From Cyanobacteria bacterium RM1_2_2 (GTDB lineage: Bacteria; Cyanobacteriota; Cyanobacteriia; Elainellales; Elainellaceae): DNA of 43,213 nt. Shown piece after piece: positions 16,920 to 25,702 of this stretch. Each line of letters starts with the position of its first letter. Position 1 is the first letter of the stretch. The stretch spans positions 1 through 43,213 of the forward strand of contig JAAUQT010000019.1 in the NCBI GenBank assembly GCA_012033495.1, read 5' to 3'. Below the pieces are notes generated by a model. It had not been told where the DNA came from. It made no database searches and was given only the letters and a program-made list of their open reading frames with translations. The translations under genes and the position numbers were made by a program.

Positions 16920-17864
16920 TCAGCCTACGGCTTCAATTCCAGCCCGATCGAGAATTTTGGGAATCAAATCTTCGCGCCGGACTGCCATAAGGTGAACCCC
17001 CTGACACAGTTGGCGAGCCATTTGCACTTGCTCAGCCGCAATTTGAATCCCCTCTTCTAGCGGCTCGCTTGCCCGCTCTAAGCGATCAATGATCTCTTGC
17101 GGAATTTGAACGCCGGGCACATTACGGTTAATAAATTGAGCATTTTTGGCAGATTTGAGCAGAAAAATTCCTGCCAGAATCGGCTTCTCACATCCGGCGG
17201 CAATCTGCGTCATAAATTTTTCTAGCCGCTCAAAATCCGAAATCAACTGGCTCTGAAAAAACTGAGCGCCTGCGGCCAATTTGTGTTCAAACCGACGCTG
17301 CAAGCCTGACCAACTGCCGCACTGCGGATCGACTGCGGCTCCAGCAAACAAATCAGTGGCGCGGTCAGGCAGCGGCTTATCGTTGGCATCCATGCCTTGG
17401 TTAAGTTTGTCAATTAGTTTCAGTAAGCGCACCGACTCTAGCTCAAATACTCCCCGCGCCTGCGGATGATCACCCGCTTTGATCGGGTCGCCTGTCAACG
17501 CCAAAATGTTGCGGATTCCTAGCGCCTGTGCGCCCATTAAATCTGCCTGTAGCCCAATGCTGTTGCGATCGCGGCAGGCCACCTGACAAATCGGCTCGAT
17601 GCCCTGTTGCAGCAGTAACACCGACGAAGCCAACGACGACATCCGCAGAACGGCTCGGCTTCCATCTGTGATGTTGATGGCATGAACCCGACCCTTTAAG
17701 CCAGCCGCCATGGTTAACATATGCGTCGGATCGCCACCCTTCGGAGGCATCACTTCAGCCGTGATTAGAAATTTCCTGTCCTGAACTGCCTGCCTGAACT
17801 GAGACCGAGGAGGACACACGAAAGGAGCAGTCAGAAAGGATCGATCGGACATAAGTTCGGACAT
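16920..17864 (-). CDS. metF: Methylenetetrahydrofolate reductase family protein
   Basis: A flavoprotein-type MTHFR (TIM barrel), reducing 5,10-methylene-THF to 5-methyl-THF for methionine synthesis. The 314-residue protein contains 'FLITAEVMPPKGGDPTHML' (catalytic Glu region), 'AINITDGSRAVLRMSSLA', 'CRDRNSIGLQADLMGAQALGIRNILALTGDP' (folate/FAD binding), 'DPQCGS' and 'AQFFQSQLISDFE'. It belongs to the broader MTHFR-like group found in cyanobacteria, so the exact reductant is uncertain. The frame opens at a TTG at 17894; the ATG at 17864 is preferred. It is convergent with purD across a repeat-containing gap. Confidence 0.88.
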   Translation of the reverse strand: MSELMSDRSFLTAPFVCPPRSQFRQAVQDRKFLITAEVMPPKGGDPTHMLTMAAGLKGRVHAINITDGSRAVLRMSSLASSVLLLQQGIEPICQVACRDRNSIGLQADLMGAQALGIRNILALTGDPIKAGDHPQARGVFELESVRLLKLIDKLNQGMDANDKPLPDRATDLFAGAAVDPQCGSWSGLQRRFEHKLAAGAQFFQSQLISDFERLEKFMTQIAAGCEKPILAGIFLLKSAKNAQFINRNVPGVQIPQEIIDRLERASEPLEEGIQIAAEQVQMARQLCQGVHLMAVRREDLIPKILDRAGIEAVG

Positions 17865-18119
17865 AGATCTAGATGCGCTTTGTAAGAGATTCAAATGCGG
17901 GGCAGAATTAAATCTGATCTTTTTGAGTTGATCGAGTGATCAGTCTTCAAACTCTCTACTCGAAAAGCATTCATTTCTGTAGTGTCTAAGTTCTGTTCTC
18001 TTGGCAAACGCTCAAACTGAGTTGCCTAGAGCACTTTCTTAGACTGTAACTTTTGCTGCACACTGGATGAAGCTGTGAAATCAAGCTTGGCAATCTATAG
18101 AGCAATCTAATCGTTATCT

Positions 18120-18473
18120 ATGAAAATTACTGCGCTGAACGCTTTGCCTGAAGAATCAGTCTCTCACAATCCGGCAATCAAGAAAAAGGTGATGCTGCGC
18201 CTCGGAGATTTGCCCCACCTCACCAACTTCTCTCAAGCTCGCTTTGCGCCCGGTCAGGTTGCGGCTGCCCACGCCCATTCGGATATGTGCGAAGTTTTTT
18301 TCGTGGAAGCGGGAAATGGGGTGATCCGCATCGACGGGCAAGAATATCCGTTAGTTGCTGGGGTTTGTGTTGCAGTGGAACCGGGTGAAACCCACGAAGT
18401 TTTTAATGCAGGTACAGAGGAATTAATCCTAACTTATTTTGGCTTGCGAGCAAATCCATCGAATGGGGAATGA
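18120..18473 (+). CDS. Cupin-domain protein
   Basis: A 117-residue single-cupin protein. The two cupin motifs are visible: motif 1 around 'AAHAHSDMCEVFFVEAGNG' (His-x-His, Glu) and motif 2 around 'VEPGETHEVFNAG' (His). These residues normally hold a divalent metal. Small cupins act as enzymes, sugar-binding or sensing modules, so no substrate can be named. The ATG at 18120 is the first in frame. A gene for an exported protein starts about 50 bases downstream on the same strand. Confidence 0.88.
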   Translation: MKITALNALPEESVSHNPAIKKKVMLRLGDLPHLTNFSQARFAPGQVAAAHAHSDMCEVFFVEAGNGVIRIDGQEYPLVAGVCVAVEPGETHEVFNAGTEELILTYFGLRANPSNGE

Positions 18474-18524
18474 TCACACTAGGACTTCTGTCCGCTTCTC
18501 CAAACGCGATTTGTGCTCTTTTCT

Positions 18525-19070
18525 ATGCCTAGTTTATCTATATCTTGGCGTTGCTTAATGCTGCTGCTCAGTTCGCTGTCTTTCGGGATAGAGCGAGTTC
18601 CGGCTCTAGCTCAGGTGGCTTCGGTTTTGCCTCAACGACAGGCTGAGTCGTCATTGACGGACGGAAGTGCCTCAGAAGCAGAGCCGCCGCCGGAGTTTGA
18701 TCCAGCTACACCGGGAATTTGCCGCCTTTACAATCTGTCAGGTTACTTGGCGTTGGCGGCAGATGGGCGACTTGTAACGCTGAAACCCTACTGTCAGGAA
18801 CAGCGCAACTGGGTTTGGTATGAAGAAAGCAGGTTTTGGAGCAGGTTTCGAGATGCGGCAACAGTAGAAACGCTGGCATTTGCTCAGACGCTTGATCGCC
18901 GTGAGATTGAAGTCTATGCTTTGTCGATTTGTCCATTTCTTCAGGATGGCGGCACTTTGCCAGAGCTAAGACAAATTCAAGCCGACGATCGCCTCCCAAC
19001 CGAGTTTGAGCAAGCCATTACAACGGCAGCAATCCGTACCTACTGTCGGCAGTATCGCAGCCAGCTTTAA
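18525..19070 (+). CDS. Exported protein of unknown function
   Basis: A 181-residue protein I do not recognise. It starts with a likely signal peptide ('CLMLLLSSLSFGIERVPALAQ', cleavage after ALA-Q) followed by an acidic, low-complexity linker and a folded C-terminal part with several conserved-looking cysteines ('PGICRLYN', 'LKPYCQE', 'SICPFLQ', 'RTYCRQY'). Four cysteines outside the membrane suggest disulfides, which the VKOR protein in this window could form. The frame is open from a GTG at 18513; the ATG at 18525 is preferred. The stop overlaps the stop of the convergent Crp-type gene by four bases. Confidence 0.7.
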   Translation: MPSLSISWRCLMLLLSSLSFGIERVPALAQVASVLPQRQAESSLTDGSASEAEPPPEFDPATPGICRLYNLSGYLALAADGRLVTLKPYCQEQRNWVWYEESRFWSRFRDAATVETLAFAQTLDRREIEVYALSICPFLQDGGTLPELRQIQADDRLPTEFEQAITTAAIRTYCRQYRSQL

Positions 19071-19696
19071 ACCAGCGTGCGCTCTAGGGCAGCCACATTT
19101 GGGATGCAAAGCACATCTCGCTCTCGTTGGATCAACCCTTTTTTTTCCAGCTTACTGAGAACACGGGTGACAGTTTCGCGGGCTAAACCACTGAGGCTAC
19201 TTAACTCCCGATGCGGCAAGTTGGGAATTTCAATGCCTTGGTCGCCTGCTTTACCTTGTCCGTCTGCCAAAAACAGTAGGATATCAGCCACACGAGAAAC
19301 GCTATCCGATTCGCGCAGCCGCAGCCGACGGTTCACCTGTCTCAACCGCCGCGCCATTAGCTGAGCCAACCGAATGCCTGATTTTGGCTCAGTATTGAGC
19401 AACTGGACAAAATCTGGGGCGGGCATGTTGCCAATGATCGTCGGGACAAGCGTGATCACATCGGTGGAGCGGGGCACTTCGTCTAGCGCCGCCATCTCGC
19501 CAAACAGTTCGCCTTTACCAAGGATGTTGAGCGTAACTTCTTTACCATCTAGATTGTAGGTGCGAATTTTTACCCAGCCTTCTAGAATAAAATAAACTGA
19601 GCTACCCCAATCATTCTCTAGAAGGAGCACTTGGTTAGGGGGGTGATTTCGCACAACAATATGTGCCAAAGCTTTTTCGACGCTAGCTTCTGGCAA
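19067..19696 (-). CDS. Crp/Fnr-family transcriptional regulator
   Basis: A Crp/Fnr regulator with an N-terminal cyclic-nucleotide-binding barrel ('VYFILEGWVKIRTYNLDGKEV', 'GELFGEMAALDEVPRSTDVI'), the dimer helix, and a C-terminal winged helix ('LPHRELSSLSGLARETVTRVLSKLEKKGLI'). This subfamily is widely conserved in cyanobacteria. The frame as given opens only at a TTG at 19696, but residues upstream in frame ('SLIRSNPFFSG') fit the family. A one-base addition to the CCC at 19735-19737 would extend the gene to an ATG at 19767. So the true start is probably 19767 with a base missing here. Whether cAMP binds is uncertain. Confidence 0.9.
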   Translation of the reverse strand: MPEASVEKALAHIVVRNHPPNQVLLLENDWGSSVYFILEGWVKIRTYNLDGKEVTLNILGKGELFGEMAALDEVPRSTDVITLVPTIIGNMPAPDFVQLLNTEPKSGIRLAQLMARRLRQVNRRLRLRESDSVSRVADILLFLADGQGKAGDQGIEIPNLPHRELSSLSGLARETVTRVLSKLEKKGLIQRERDVLCIPNVAALERTLV

Positions 19697-20059
19697 TCCA
19701 CTAAAGAAAGGATTGGAGCGAATTAAGGAAGCTTCCCGATTTCACGGGGGTTAAACCGATCATGCATGGAACCATGCGCTTGGGACAAGGAACATAAGTC
19801 AGCTAGATTAGCAGCAGGATGTTGCCATAAATGTTGTCACAAAGGAGTCATCCTGTTCCAAGCGTAGCCGATTTTTTCTTAAGTAGATAATTTAAACTGC
19901 CAGGAACTCATAGGGCTTGATGCTGGTTCAAGGACATAAAGTCCAGCCTGAAGCAAGCCGACACGGATTTAAGGTCATCATAGCTAGAGTTTGCTCCATT
20001 TTCTGCAAAGAGTTTGTCAAGTCTTTGATGCTTCTCGTCTAGTGACTTAAAATTTGGGT

Positions 20060-20183
20060 TTCGGCTGCGCTCAACCCAAAGTTCGACTGCTCAACCCACC
20101 ATTCGGCTGCGCTCAACCCACCGTTCGACTACTCAACCCACCATTCGGCTGCGCTCAACCCAAAGTTCGACTACTCAACCGAT
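20060..20183. repeat. 42-bp tandem repeat, three units
   Basis: Units start at 20060, 20102 and 20144, each beginning TTCGGCTGCGCTCAACCC and continuing with TTCGACT(G/A)CTCAACC. Each unit itself is a doubled ~21-bp motif. A plus-strand open frame across it exists only because of the repeat. A single related copy forms the left arm of the hairpin at 3094. It sits in the ~500-base gap between the Crp and pentapeptide genes; no gene is seen there. Confidence 0.9.
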
Positions 20184-20212
20184 TGAATGCTGAAGATTGG
20201 CGCGGTGAGCGA

Positions 20213-20251
20213 AGCCGAACCGCATCTAACCGTTCATTTTATCCATTTACT
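20213..20251. repeat. Dispersed 39-bp repeat R3, copy 1
   Basis: AGCCGAA-CGCATCT-ACCGTTCATT-TCCATTTACT core, matching 31186-31224 at all but a few positions, same orientation. Confidence 0.8.
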
Positions 20252-20269
20252 TATCTGTCCTGCTATGTG

Positions 20270-20701
20270 CTATTCTCCACCAACGCTAATCCCTGTACCA
20301 AAGATCTCAGCATCGGTGAGGTTAAGTTCTTGCATCTCTGCACCGGAGACATCAGCATGATATATCTTAGCCCGCGTGAGGTTAATGCCGTTGAGGTTGG
20401 CGTCATTGAGGCTGGCATTGGTTAGGTAAGCGTCGGTTAGGTCTGCCCCTTCTAAATTTGCACCTGTTAAATCGGCTCCCTCTAAGTTAATGCCTGTTAA
20501 ATCTGCGCCCTGCAAATTTGCACCTCGGAGATCGGCTCCAATTAGATGCTGACCGCTCAGATCGGCGTTTTGTAAATCACAGCCTGCACAGGCACGAGTT
20601 TCTAATAATTGGTGAATATCAGCAGGATTGCTAGCTTGTAGCGGCGTTGCCCACAGCAGCGTTGGCAGTAGGGTAAGCGAAGCTAGAATGGGAAATTTCA
20701 T
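20270..20701 (-). CDS. Exported pentapeptide-repeat protein
   Basis: A 143-residue protein with a signal peptide ('LASLTLLPTLLWATPLQA') and then about 17 tandem A(D/N)LxG-type pentapeptides ('GADLRGANLQGADLTGINLEG'...), which fold as a right-handed four-sided helix. Just before the repeats is 'RACAGCDLQNADLSG', with a CxxC. Such proteins are abundant in cyanobacteria and mostly of unknown function; this one is predicted to be in the periplasm or lumen. The ATG at 20701 is preceded by a strong GGAGGAA, which fixes the start. Confidence 0.88.
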   Translation of the reverse strand: MKFPILASLTLLPTLLWATPLQASNPADIHQLLETRACAGCDLQNADLSGQHLIGADLRGANLQGADLTGINLEGADLTGANLEGADLTDAYLTNASLNDANLNGINLTRAKIYHADVSGAEMQELNLTDAEIFGTGISVGGE

Positions 20702-21275
20702 GATTATTCCTCCATGAAAGGATTGCAGTGCTGACGCGGTGAAGAAGAGCCATGCATAGAAGCAGTGGGTTGATGAGGGGCGACCGCTGACAGCCTTCAG
20801 GGTAAATACACACTTTGCGGTTGCGATTCCAGAAATCTACTCATCTAAACTTCTCTACAGTCGGCGGTTTTTGGGTGTCACCCAAGCTCTTACCCGATTC
20901 GCTTGGCACTCGGAACGCTAATTTATAGCAAGTTGAATGCGCTTAGTATGCAGCGAAGGGTAAAAGATCCTCTCTCCTTCTCCAATGGTTCCCTTGCTGA
21001 AGTCAGTGCAACAGCAGGAACGCCATGGCAATTAAATTTCAGTTTGAGTGAATGCTCCAGAGTAATCCCATGTTTGTCTACAAGTATTTGTCTAGAGACT
21101 GAAGCCAGCCTGATGTTTGAGCGAGACCGTTGCCCGCCCATTAAACCCGCCCACTCAATCTGTACATCAAAGCCAAACCCATTCGCTTGAAACCAAATTG
21201 CCATACTTTCAGCATAGGAGAATATGCCAAAGAGCACCTCGCCCTATCGAGGGAATGTTTCTAGCGGTTGCCTTT
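20702..21275. other. Intergenic stretch with no convincing gene
   Basis: A 574-base gap. A 104-codon minus-strand frame (20923-21237, GTG start) and an overlapping plus-strand frame exist; neither has a recognisable motif or good ribosome binding site. I do not call a gene. Confidence 0.45.
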
Positions 21276-22673
21276 TTAGAGATTATCGACAACGTACTGC
21301 AAAATGCCGCGTGTAATGGCTTGAGCAATAATGTCACGAAAGGTAGAATCAGCGAGGAGTGGGGCATCCGTTGCACCCGTCACAAAGCCAACTTCTACGA
21401 GAGCAGCCGGCATACCAGTACGACGCAAGACATAAAATCTGGCTTCTTTTACCCCTCGGCTGTTCATATTGGTAGCTTCTAGCATACTTTCTTGAAGGTA
21501 GGTAGCCAGATTTTCAGCAGCAGGGGAGGAATAAAAATAGGTTTCGACCCCGTTCACATCAGGACGGCTCATACTAATCGCGTTGGCGTGAATGCTAACA
21601 AACAGATCGGCATTGGCTCGATTCGCAGTTAGAACACGCGGCTCTAGTCCAATTTCTCGTTCATCTGTGCGCGTCAGGATGATTTCAGCGCCGTGTTGTT
21701 GCAGCAGTTCCGCCACGCGCAGCCCAACTTCCAGCACAATGTCAGTTTCGCGCAAGCCCCCAATGCCGACTGCACCCGGATCACGTCCGCCATGCCCCGG
21801 ATCAAGAACAATGAGCACTCGCTGACGGCTCACGTTAGGAAGCTGGTTGAGCGGCGGTAGTGTGATGGTGCGGGCGACACTAGCAGTAACCCGTCGTTGC
21901 TGACGACCGGCTAGAGCAAGAGACAAAGTTTGATTAGATGATCTGACATCCCCAATTTGAACGCCCGGAGCAGGCTGAAGCGCCACAATCACGGCATCTG
22001 CCTGTTGGCGCACCTGTAAGCGGAGGAGTGGACTGCGCGGATCGAAAGGTGGACTGGCGACGCTTCTATCTAAGCGGGCATTGGGAATCCGAATCTGGTA
22101 GGTGGCGGTCGATTGATCCCATCCGCTGGTATAGTCTTGCAATGCTCGATCAGCGCGGATGATCACCTGATTGCGGCTAGGATCTAGCTCCACCGCTTGA
22201 ATAGTGGCAGCTTCGACGAAAGGAATGACTGAAATGGGAATGGCTTCATCGTCTCGGCTAGAGCGACGCTCGCGGTCAGATTGGGGTGTTGGCAGTTGCA
22301 CTGTCCAGCCAGTTTTGCTCGTACCGCGCACGACTACCTGAGCCGGATCGATGGTGTAGTCGTCGTCGAGTTCAATCACAATGCGAGCCACGTTGTCATC
22401 TTCGCGGCGGATTTCAATTTCGTCGAAGGGGTCATCAAATGATTCGTCAGTGCGACGGCGTTCGAGTTGAGTGTCGGGCAGATCGATCACGAGGCGCGTC
22501 GGATCACTAAGAAGCTGAACGATGGGTTGGACAGACTCATCGGTGCTAAAGGTAAGCTGGTTCTGCTCTGGGTTAAACTGCCAAGATTCCAATTTGGCGG
22601 CTTCTGCCGGAGACAGAATGAGTAGAACACTCAAGCTACTAAACAGGCTGGATAATAACCAGTGCTTTTTCAC
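21276..22673 (-). CDS. N-acetylmuramoyl-L-alanine amidase with AMIN domains
   Basis: A 465-residue periplasmic zinc amidase (Amidase_3, AmiC-like) that cuts the bond between muramic acid and the peptide stem, used for daughter-cell separation and septal junction holes in filamentous cyanobacteria. It has a signal peptide (about 1-26), two AMIN-like targeting domains (about 30-130 and 160-250) joined by a charged linker, then the catalytic domain with 'IVLDPGHGGRDPGAVG' (zinc His), 'LRETDIVLEV' (zinc Glu), 'DLFVSIHANA' (zinc His) and 'ALVEVGFVT' (catalytic Glu). The ATG at 22673 gives a normal signal peptide. Confidence 0.93.
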   Translation of the reverse strand: MKKHWLLSSLFSSLSVLLILSPAEAAKLESWQFNPEQNQLTFSTDESVQPIVQLLSDPTRLVIDLPDTQLERRRTDESFDDPFDEIEIRREDDNVARIVIELDDDYTIDPAQVVVRGTSKTGWTVQLPTPQSDRERRSSRDDEAIPISVIPFVEAATIQAVELDPSRNQVIIRADRALQDYTSGWDQSTATYQIRIPNARLDRSVASPPFDPRSPLLRLQVRQQADAVIVALQPAPGVQIGDVRSSNQTLSLALAGRQQRRVTASVARTITLPPLNQLPNVSRQRVLIVLDPGHGGRDPGAVGIGGLRETDIVLEVGLRVAELLQQHGAEIILTRTDEREIGLEPRVLTANRANADLFVSIHANAISMSRPDVNGVETYFYSSPAAENLATYLQESMLEATNMNSRGVKEARFYVLRRTGMPAALVEVGFVTGATDAPLLADSTFRDIIAQAITRGILQYVVDNL

Positions 22674-22791
22674 AGTTGGGATTGCTCCTCGTGATCATCA
22701 GGGAAACAGAAATTAGGAAGGTATGCTGTGGGGAAGTCGGGAAGCAACCCTCAATCGAGCAGGTTGAATCGCCAATGAATTTTACCCTCTT

Positions 22792-22885
22792 GATCCCCCC
22801 TACTTTGCGAGCAGCAAATCTAAAAGAAGGGGAAAGCCAAGAGTGGTTTGCAGATCCCCTTTGTAAGGAAGATTTAGGAGGGATC
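22792..22885. repeat. Degenerate GATCCCCC-type palindromic repeat
   Basis: Begins GATCCCCCC at 22792, contains an AGAAGGGG and AGATCCCCTTTGTAAGG inside, and ends GGAGGGATC. The layout matches the inner element at 10761-10847 but many pairs are lost. It is the only structure I see in the 517-base gap between the amidase and molybdoenzyme genes. Confidence 0.6.
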
Positions 22886-23190
22886 TCAATTGTTTCGTTA
22901 CCACCCAGTCGGACTTCTCAAACATCCGTCCAAAAAGCAGCTCGCATTCCAGGAAGAATCATTCCTCCAGTCAAACTGCTCACCTCGCACCACCCGCATC
23001 ACAATACCAGAGAATGAGAAACAGTAGCCAATCTGGTGCAAATGCGATGTTAATCCTGGTGATAGCACGGTTAAAAAAATGCTGATTCCGTATCGATTTT
23101 AGCACTGAATGATTTTGGTGCTACGCAAAGTCATTCTCTGGCTGCCCAATTCAGGATTCAAAAAAACAATTGAGCGCCCGCCCGAACTTC

Positions 23191-25503
23191 TCACGCTCTA
23201 AGCTGTTCTGAAACGGCATACACTGCTACAGGAACACGTTTGAACGCAGGTGTTCCCGATCGTTTGTCAATTCTAGCTTTGAAGATCACGTTTACTTCTG
23301 GATAAAACATGAGTCCACTGCCCGAACGAACAGCCCCAAAAATAATTTCAACGTTTTCTAGCTTACCTGCGTCGCCTTGTACGGTAACTCGTTGATGTTC
23401 CTGAAAGCCCGCGTTGATCGCATCCGATTCATTTAACAAAATGCAGTTGCGGTGCGGCATTCCGCGATAGCGATCATGGGTCTTGTAAACGACGGTGTTG
23501 TGCTGCGAATAGCTGCGTCCGGTGATCAACGTCAGCATCAGGTGGTTTGCTGCTTGTGGAATATCAAAATCGCAGGGCTGAGGCGGCGTGAGGTTGGGAA
23601 GAGGCGTGACAAACAGCTTTGCTTTACCAGATGGTGTAGGAAATTGGGGCTGATTGAAGATACGATTACCGATTGTGAATTCTTCTTGGGTTTGATCAAT
23701 GATCGCCATTTGCTCGTAACCAGGAATTGTTTTGGAAATCAGTTGCCGAATATAACGAGTATCTTGAAGTTGACGCCAATTCACCGGATATTCACCATGA
23801 ATGCGATCGGCTAGCTCACTCAAAAATTCTACTTCTGAGATCAAGTCGGCATCAGTTAAGTGAGTGTCACCTTCGTCATTGAGACGAACGTAATTGTTGC
23901 CTGATTCGGTGGTGGTTTTGTGGGGATTCTCAAAGCGGTTAAGGACGGGAATTACGATGGTGTTTTGGTTTGCTAACCCGTGAAAGTGTCCCAGGTTGGG
24001 CTTAGTGGCAAGGTAAATGATGGTTTCAATGTTGCCAAGGGCGCGTTTTGCCTGATTCAAATCGGGATTGGCTGCATACAAATTGCCGCCCAAACAAAGC
24101 AATGTGTCGATTTTGCCTTGCTCGGCGGCTTCAATCAAAGCGCGAGTGTCATAACCTGGTACACGGCTGAGCGATCGTCCGAGTAGCTGCTCTAGGGCTG
24201 TTTGAATTTCTTGCTTCAAGCGCTGAGTCACCACCACTCCCATCGAGCCAAAACCTTGCACGTTAGAATGACCGCGAATGGGCATGGTTCCTGCCCCTGC
24301 TTTGCCCGCGTTGCCGGTCAGAAGGGCAGTGTTGGCGATGCTGTAGACATTATCGACGCTATTATCATGTTGAGTTATGCCCATTGCCCAAGCAAATACA
24401 ACTGCCTTCGATGCGGCGATCATGTCAGCGGCAGTTTCAATTTCCAGTTTTGATAACCCACAGGTTTGAGTAATCGTATCCCAACGGGTTGAGCGAGCAT
24501 ACTCAACTACATGCTGCCAGTCTTCGGTATAAGCTTGTAAATACTCGATTTGCAAAGCGTTTCGTTCAATCAGCGCTTTCTGAATACCGACAAATAGCGC
24601 CACATCGCTGCCGGGAATCAACTGAAGATAGAGAGAAGCAATCTCTGAACCCGTCAACAAAGAAGTCAACGGAAAAGCAGGCGAAGCGAATTTTACTAAA
24701 CCGACTTCAATTACCGGATTGATTACAATTATTTTGCCACCACGCTCGCGCAGTTTAATCAACTCGTTCATCAAACGCGGATGGTTAGCCGGAGCGTTGG
24801 AACCAATCAGCACTACACAATCGGCTTGTTTCAAGTTTTCCAAACTCACCATCGACGTACCGGAGCCAAACATTTGCTTCAGCCCTACTGTGGAAGGCGA
24901 GTGGCAGAGATCTGAACAATCAGCCAGGTTATTTGACCCCAGTGCTCGCATCATCAGTTGCAGCAGATAGGCGGCCTCATTGGAAGAACGACCCGAACTA
25001 TAGGAGGCGACCCGCTCTGCCGGTTTGCGAAAGGCGGCTTCAGCGATTTGGTAAATTTCTGACCAGCTAATGCGCTCATAGTGGTTGCTGCCTGCTCGTC
25101 GAATCATCGGGAAACTGAGCCGCCCTAGCCGATCGGACTCCAGAGAAGTCAACTGCTGCAATTCGGACAGGCTGCGCTGCTTAAACACTTGTTGGGTGAC
25201 AGGCGGCTGAATTTCTGCCGAGATTGCCTCAACGCTTTTCATGCAGCGCTGAATTTTTTCCCCGACTTCGTTGGTGAACCCCCCTTTTTGTCCACCTGTG
25301 CCCCACGCGCAAGAAAGGCAGGCACTTTTGTGCAGCAGTGTTTTCCAGAGCTTTGGCCCTTCCGGTGACAGCGTGTGTTCTGCCCAATACTGAATCACCG
25401 ACAAGCCGCCGCCCATATTGGGGGTGTTACTCCCTGCATCTTCGACCGGAGAAGGGGGCTGACCGTTGAGCGCTGTTTCTGGATTTTGTATTTCTGCATC
25501 CAT
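23191..25503 (-). CDS. FdhF/YdeP-family molybdopterin oxidoreductase
   Basis: A 770-residue molybdopterin-containing oxidoreductase of the FdhF/YdeP type, related to formate dehydrogenase catalytic subunits. The substrate of this subfamily is not established. Visible features are an N-terminal cysteine cluster 'CLSCAWGTGGQKGGF...RCMKSV', the pterin-binding core 'SYSSGRSSNEAAYLLQLMMRALG', 'NNLADCSDLCHSPSTVGLK', 'GSNAPANHPRLMNEL' and 'ALLTGNAGKAGAGTMPIRGHSNVQG', and a C-terminal molydop-binding domain ('LMLTLITGRSYSQHNT'). No selenocysteine codon is needed. No electron-transfer or maturation (fdhD, moa) gene is adjacent, so partners must be elsewhere. The ATG at 25503 is used; an ATG about 29 codons in is also possible. 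Confidence 0.88.
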   Translation of the reverse strand: MDAEIQNPETALNGQPPSPVEDAGSNTPNMGGGLSVIQYWAEHTLSPEGPKLWKTLLHKSACLSCAWGTGGQKGGFTNEVGEKIQRCMKSVEAISAEIQPPVTQQVFKQRSLSELQQLTSLESDRLGRLSFPMIRRAGSNHYERISWSEIYQIAEAAFRKPAERVASYSSGRSSNEAAYLLQLMMRALGSNNLADCSDLCHSPSTVGLKQMFGSGTSMVSLENLKQADCVVLIGSNAPANHPRLMNELIKLRERGGKIIVINPVIEVGLVKFASPAFPLTSLLTGSEIASLYLQLIPGSDVALFVGIQKALIERNALQIEYLQAYTEDWQHVVEYARSTRWDTITQTCGLSKLEIETAADMIAASKAVVFAWAMGITQHDNSVDNVYSIANTALLTGNAGKAGAGTMPIRGHSNVQGFGSMGVVVTQRLKQEIQTALEQLLGRSLSRVPGYDTRALIEAAEQGKIDTLLCLGGNLYAANPDLNQAKRALGNIETIIYLATKPNLGHFHGLANQNTIVIPVLNRFENPHKTTTESGNNYVRLNDEGDTHLTDADLISEVEFLSELADRIHGEYPVNWRQLQDTRYIRQLISKTIPGYEQMAIIDQTQEEFTIGNRIFNQPQFPTPSGKAKLFVTPLPNLTPPQPCDFDIPQAANHLMLTLITGRSYSQHNTVVYKTHDRYRGMPHRNCILLNESDAINAGFQEHQRVTVQGDAGKLENVEIIFGAVRSGSGLMFYPEVNVIFKARIDKRSGTPAFKRVPVAVYAVSEQLRA

Positions 25504-25571
25504 GCTGCTGGCTCCTCTGCTAGCTCTTTCATCACCTTAGCGTGATTTTCTCTCCAGTGCTGCCAAGGCTC

Positions 25572-25702
25572 CTAGGGCGCGTCATCAATTCATAGTCAAC
25601 CGTTGAGGGCATCAGCTTGATCGCGCCCGCCCTCAAAAATAGGCTAGGGGCTGTCGCTCTGCCATCATCAGGGTTCTAGCTGGAATTGATGACAGCCCCT
25701 AG
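25572..25702. mobile_element. R2 small inverted-repeat element, full copy
   Basis: A 131-bp element with imperfect ~20-bp terminal inverted repeats: CTAGGGCGCGTCATCAATTC on the left and GAATTGATGACAGCCCCTAG on the right. Inner AGGGGCTG and CAGCCCCT can form an alternative hairpin with TCATCA/TGATGA. CTAG at each tip could be a 4-bp target duplication. The right tip overlaps the stop codon of ispD. A diverged copy lies at 16778-16904. Confidence 0.8.

Noticed and set aside
20060-20183. Possible CRISPR array
   Set aside because: The units are directly adjacent with no unique spacers, and no cas gene is present in the window.
20054-20425. 123-codon plus-strand frame
   Set aside because: Its first half is created by the 42-bp tandem repeat and its second half runs antisense through the pentapeptide gene.
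20923-21237. 104-codon minus-strand frame
   Set aside because: GTG start without a ribosome binding site, no recognisable motif, and a plus-strand frame of similar length overlaps it.
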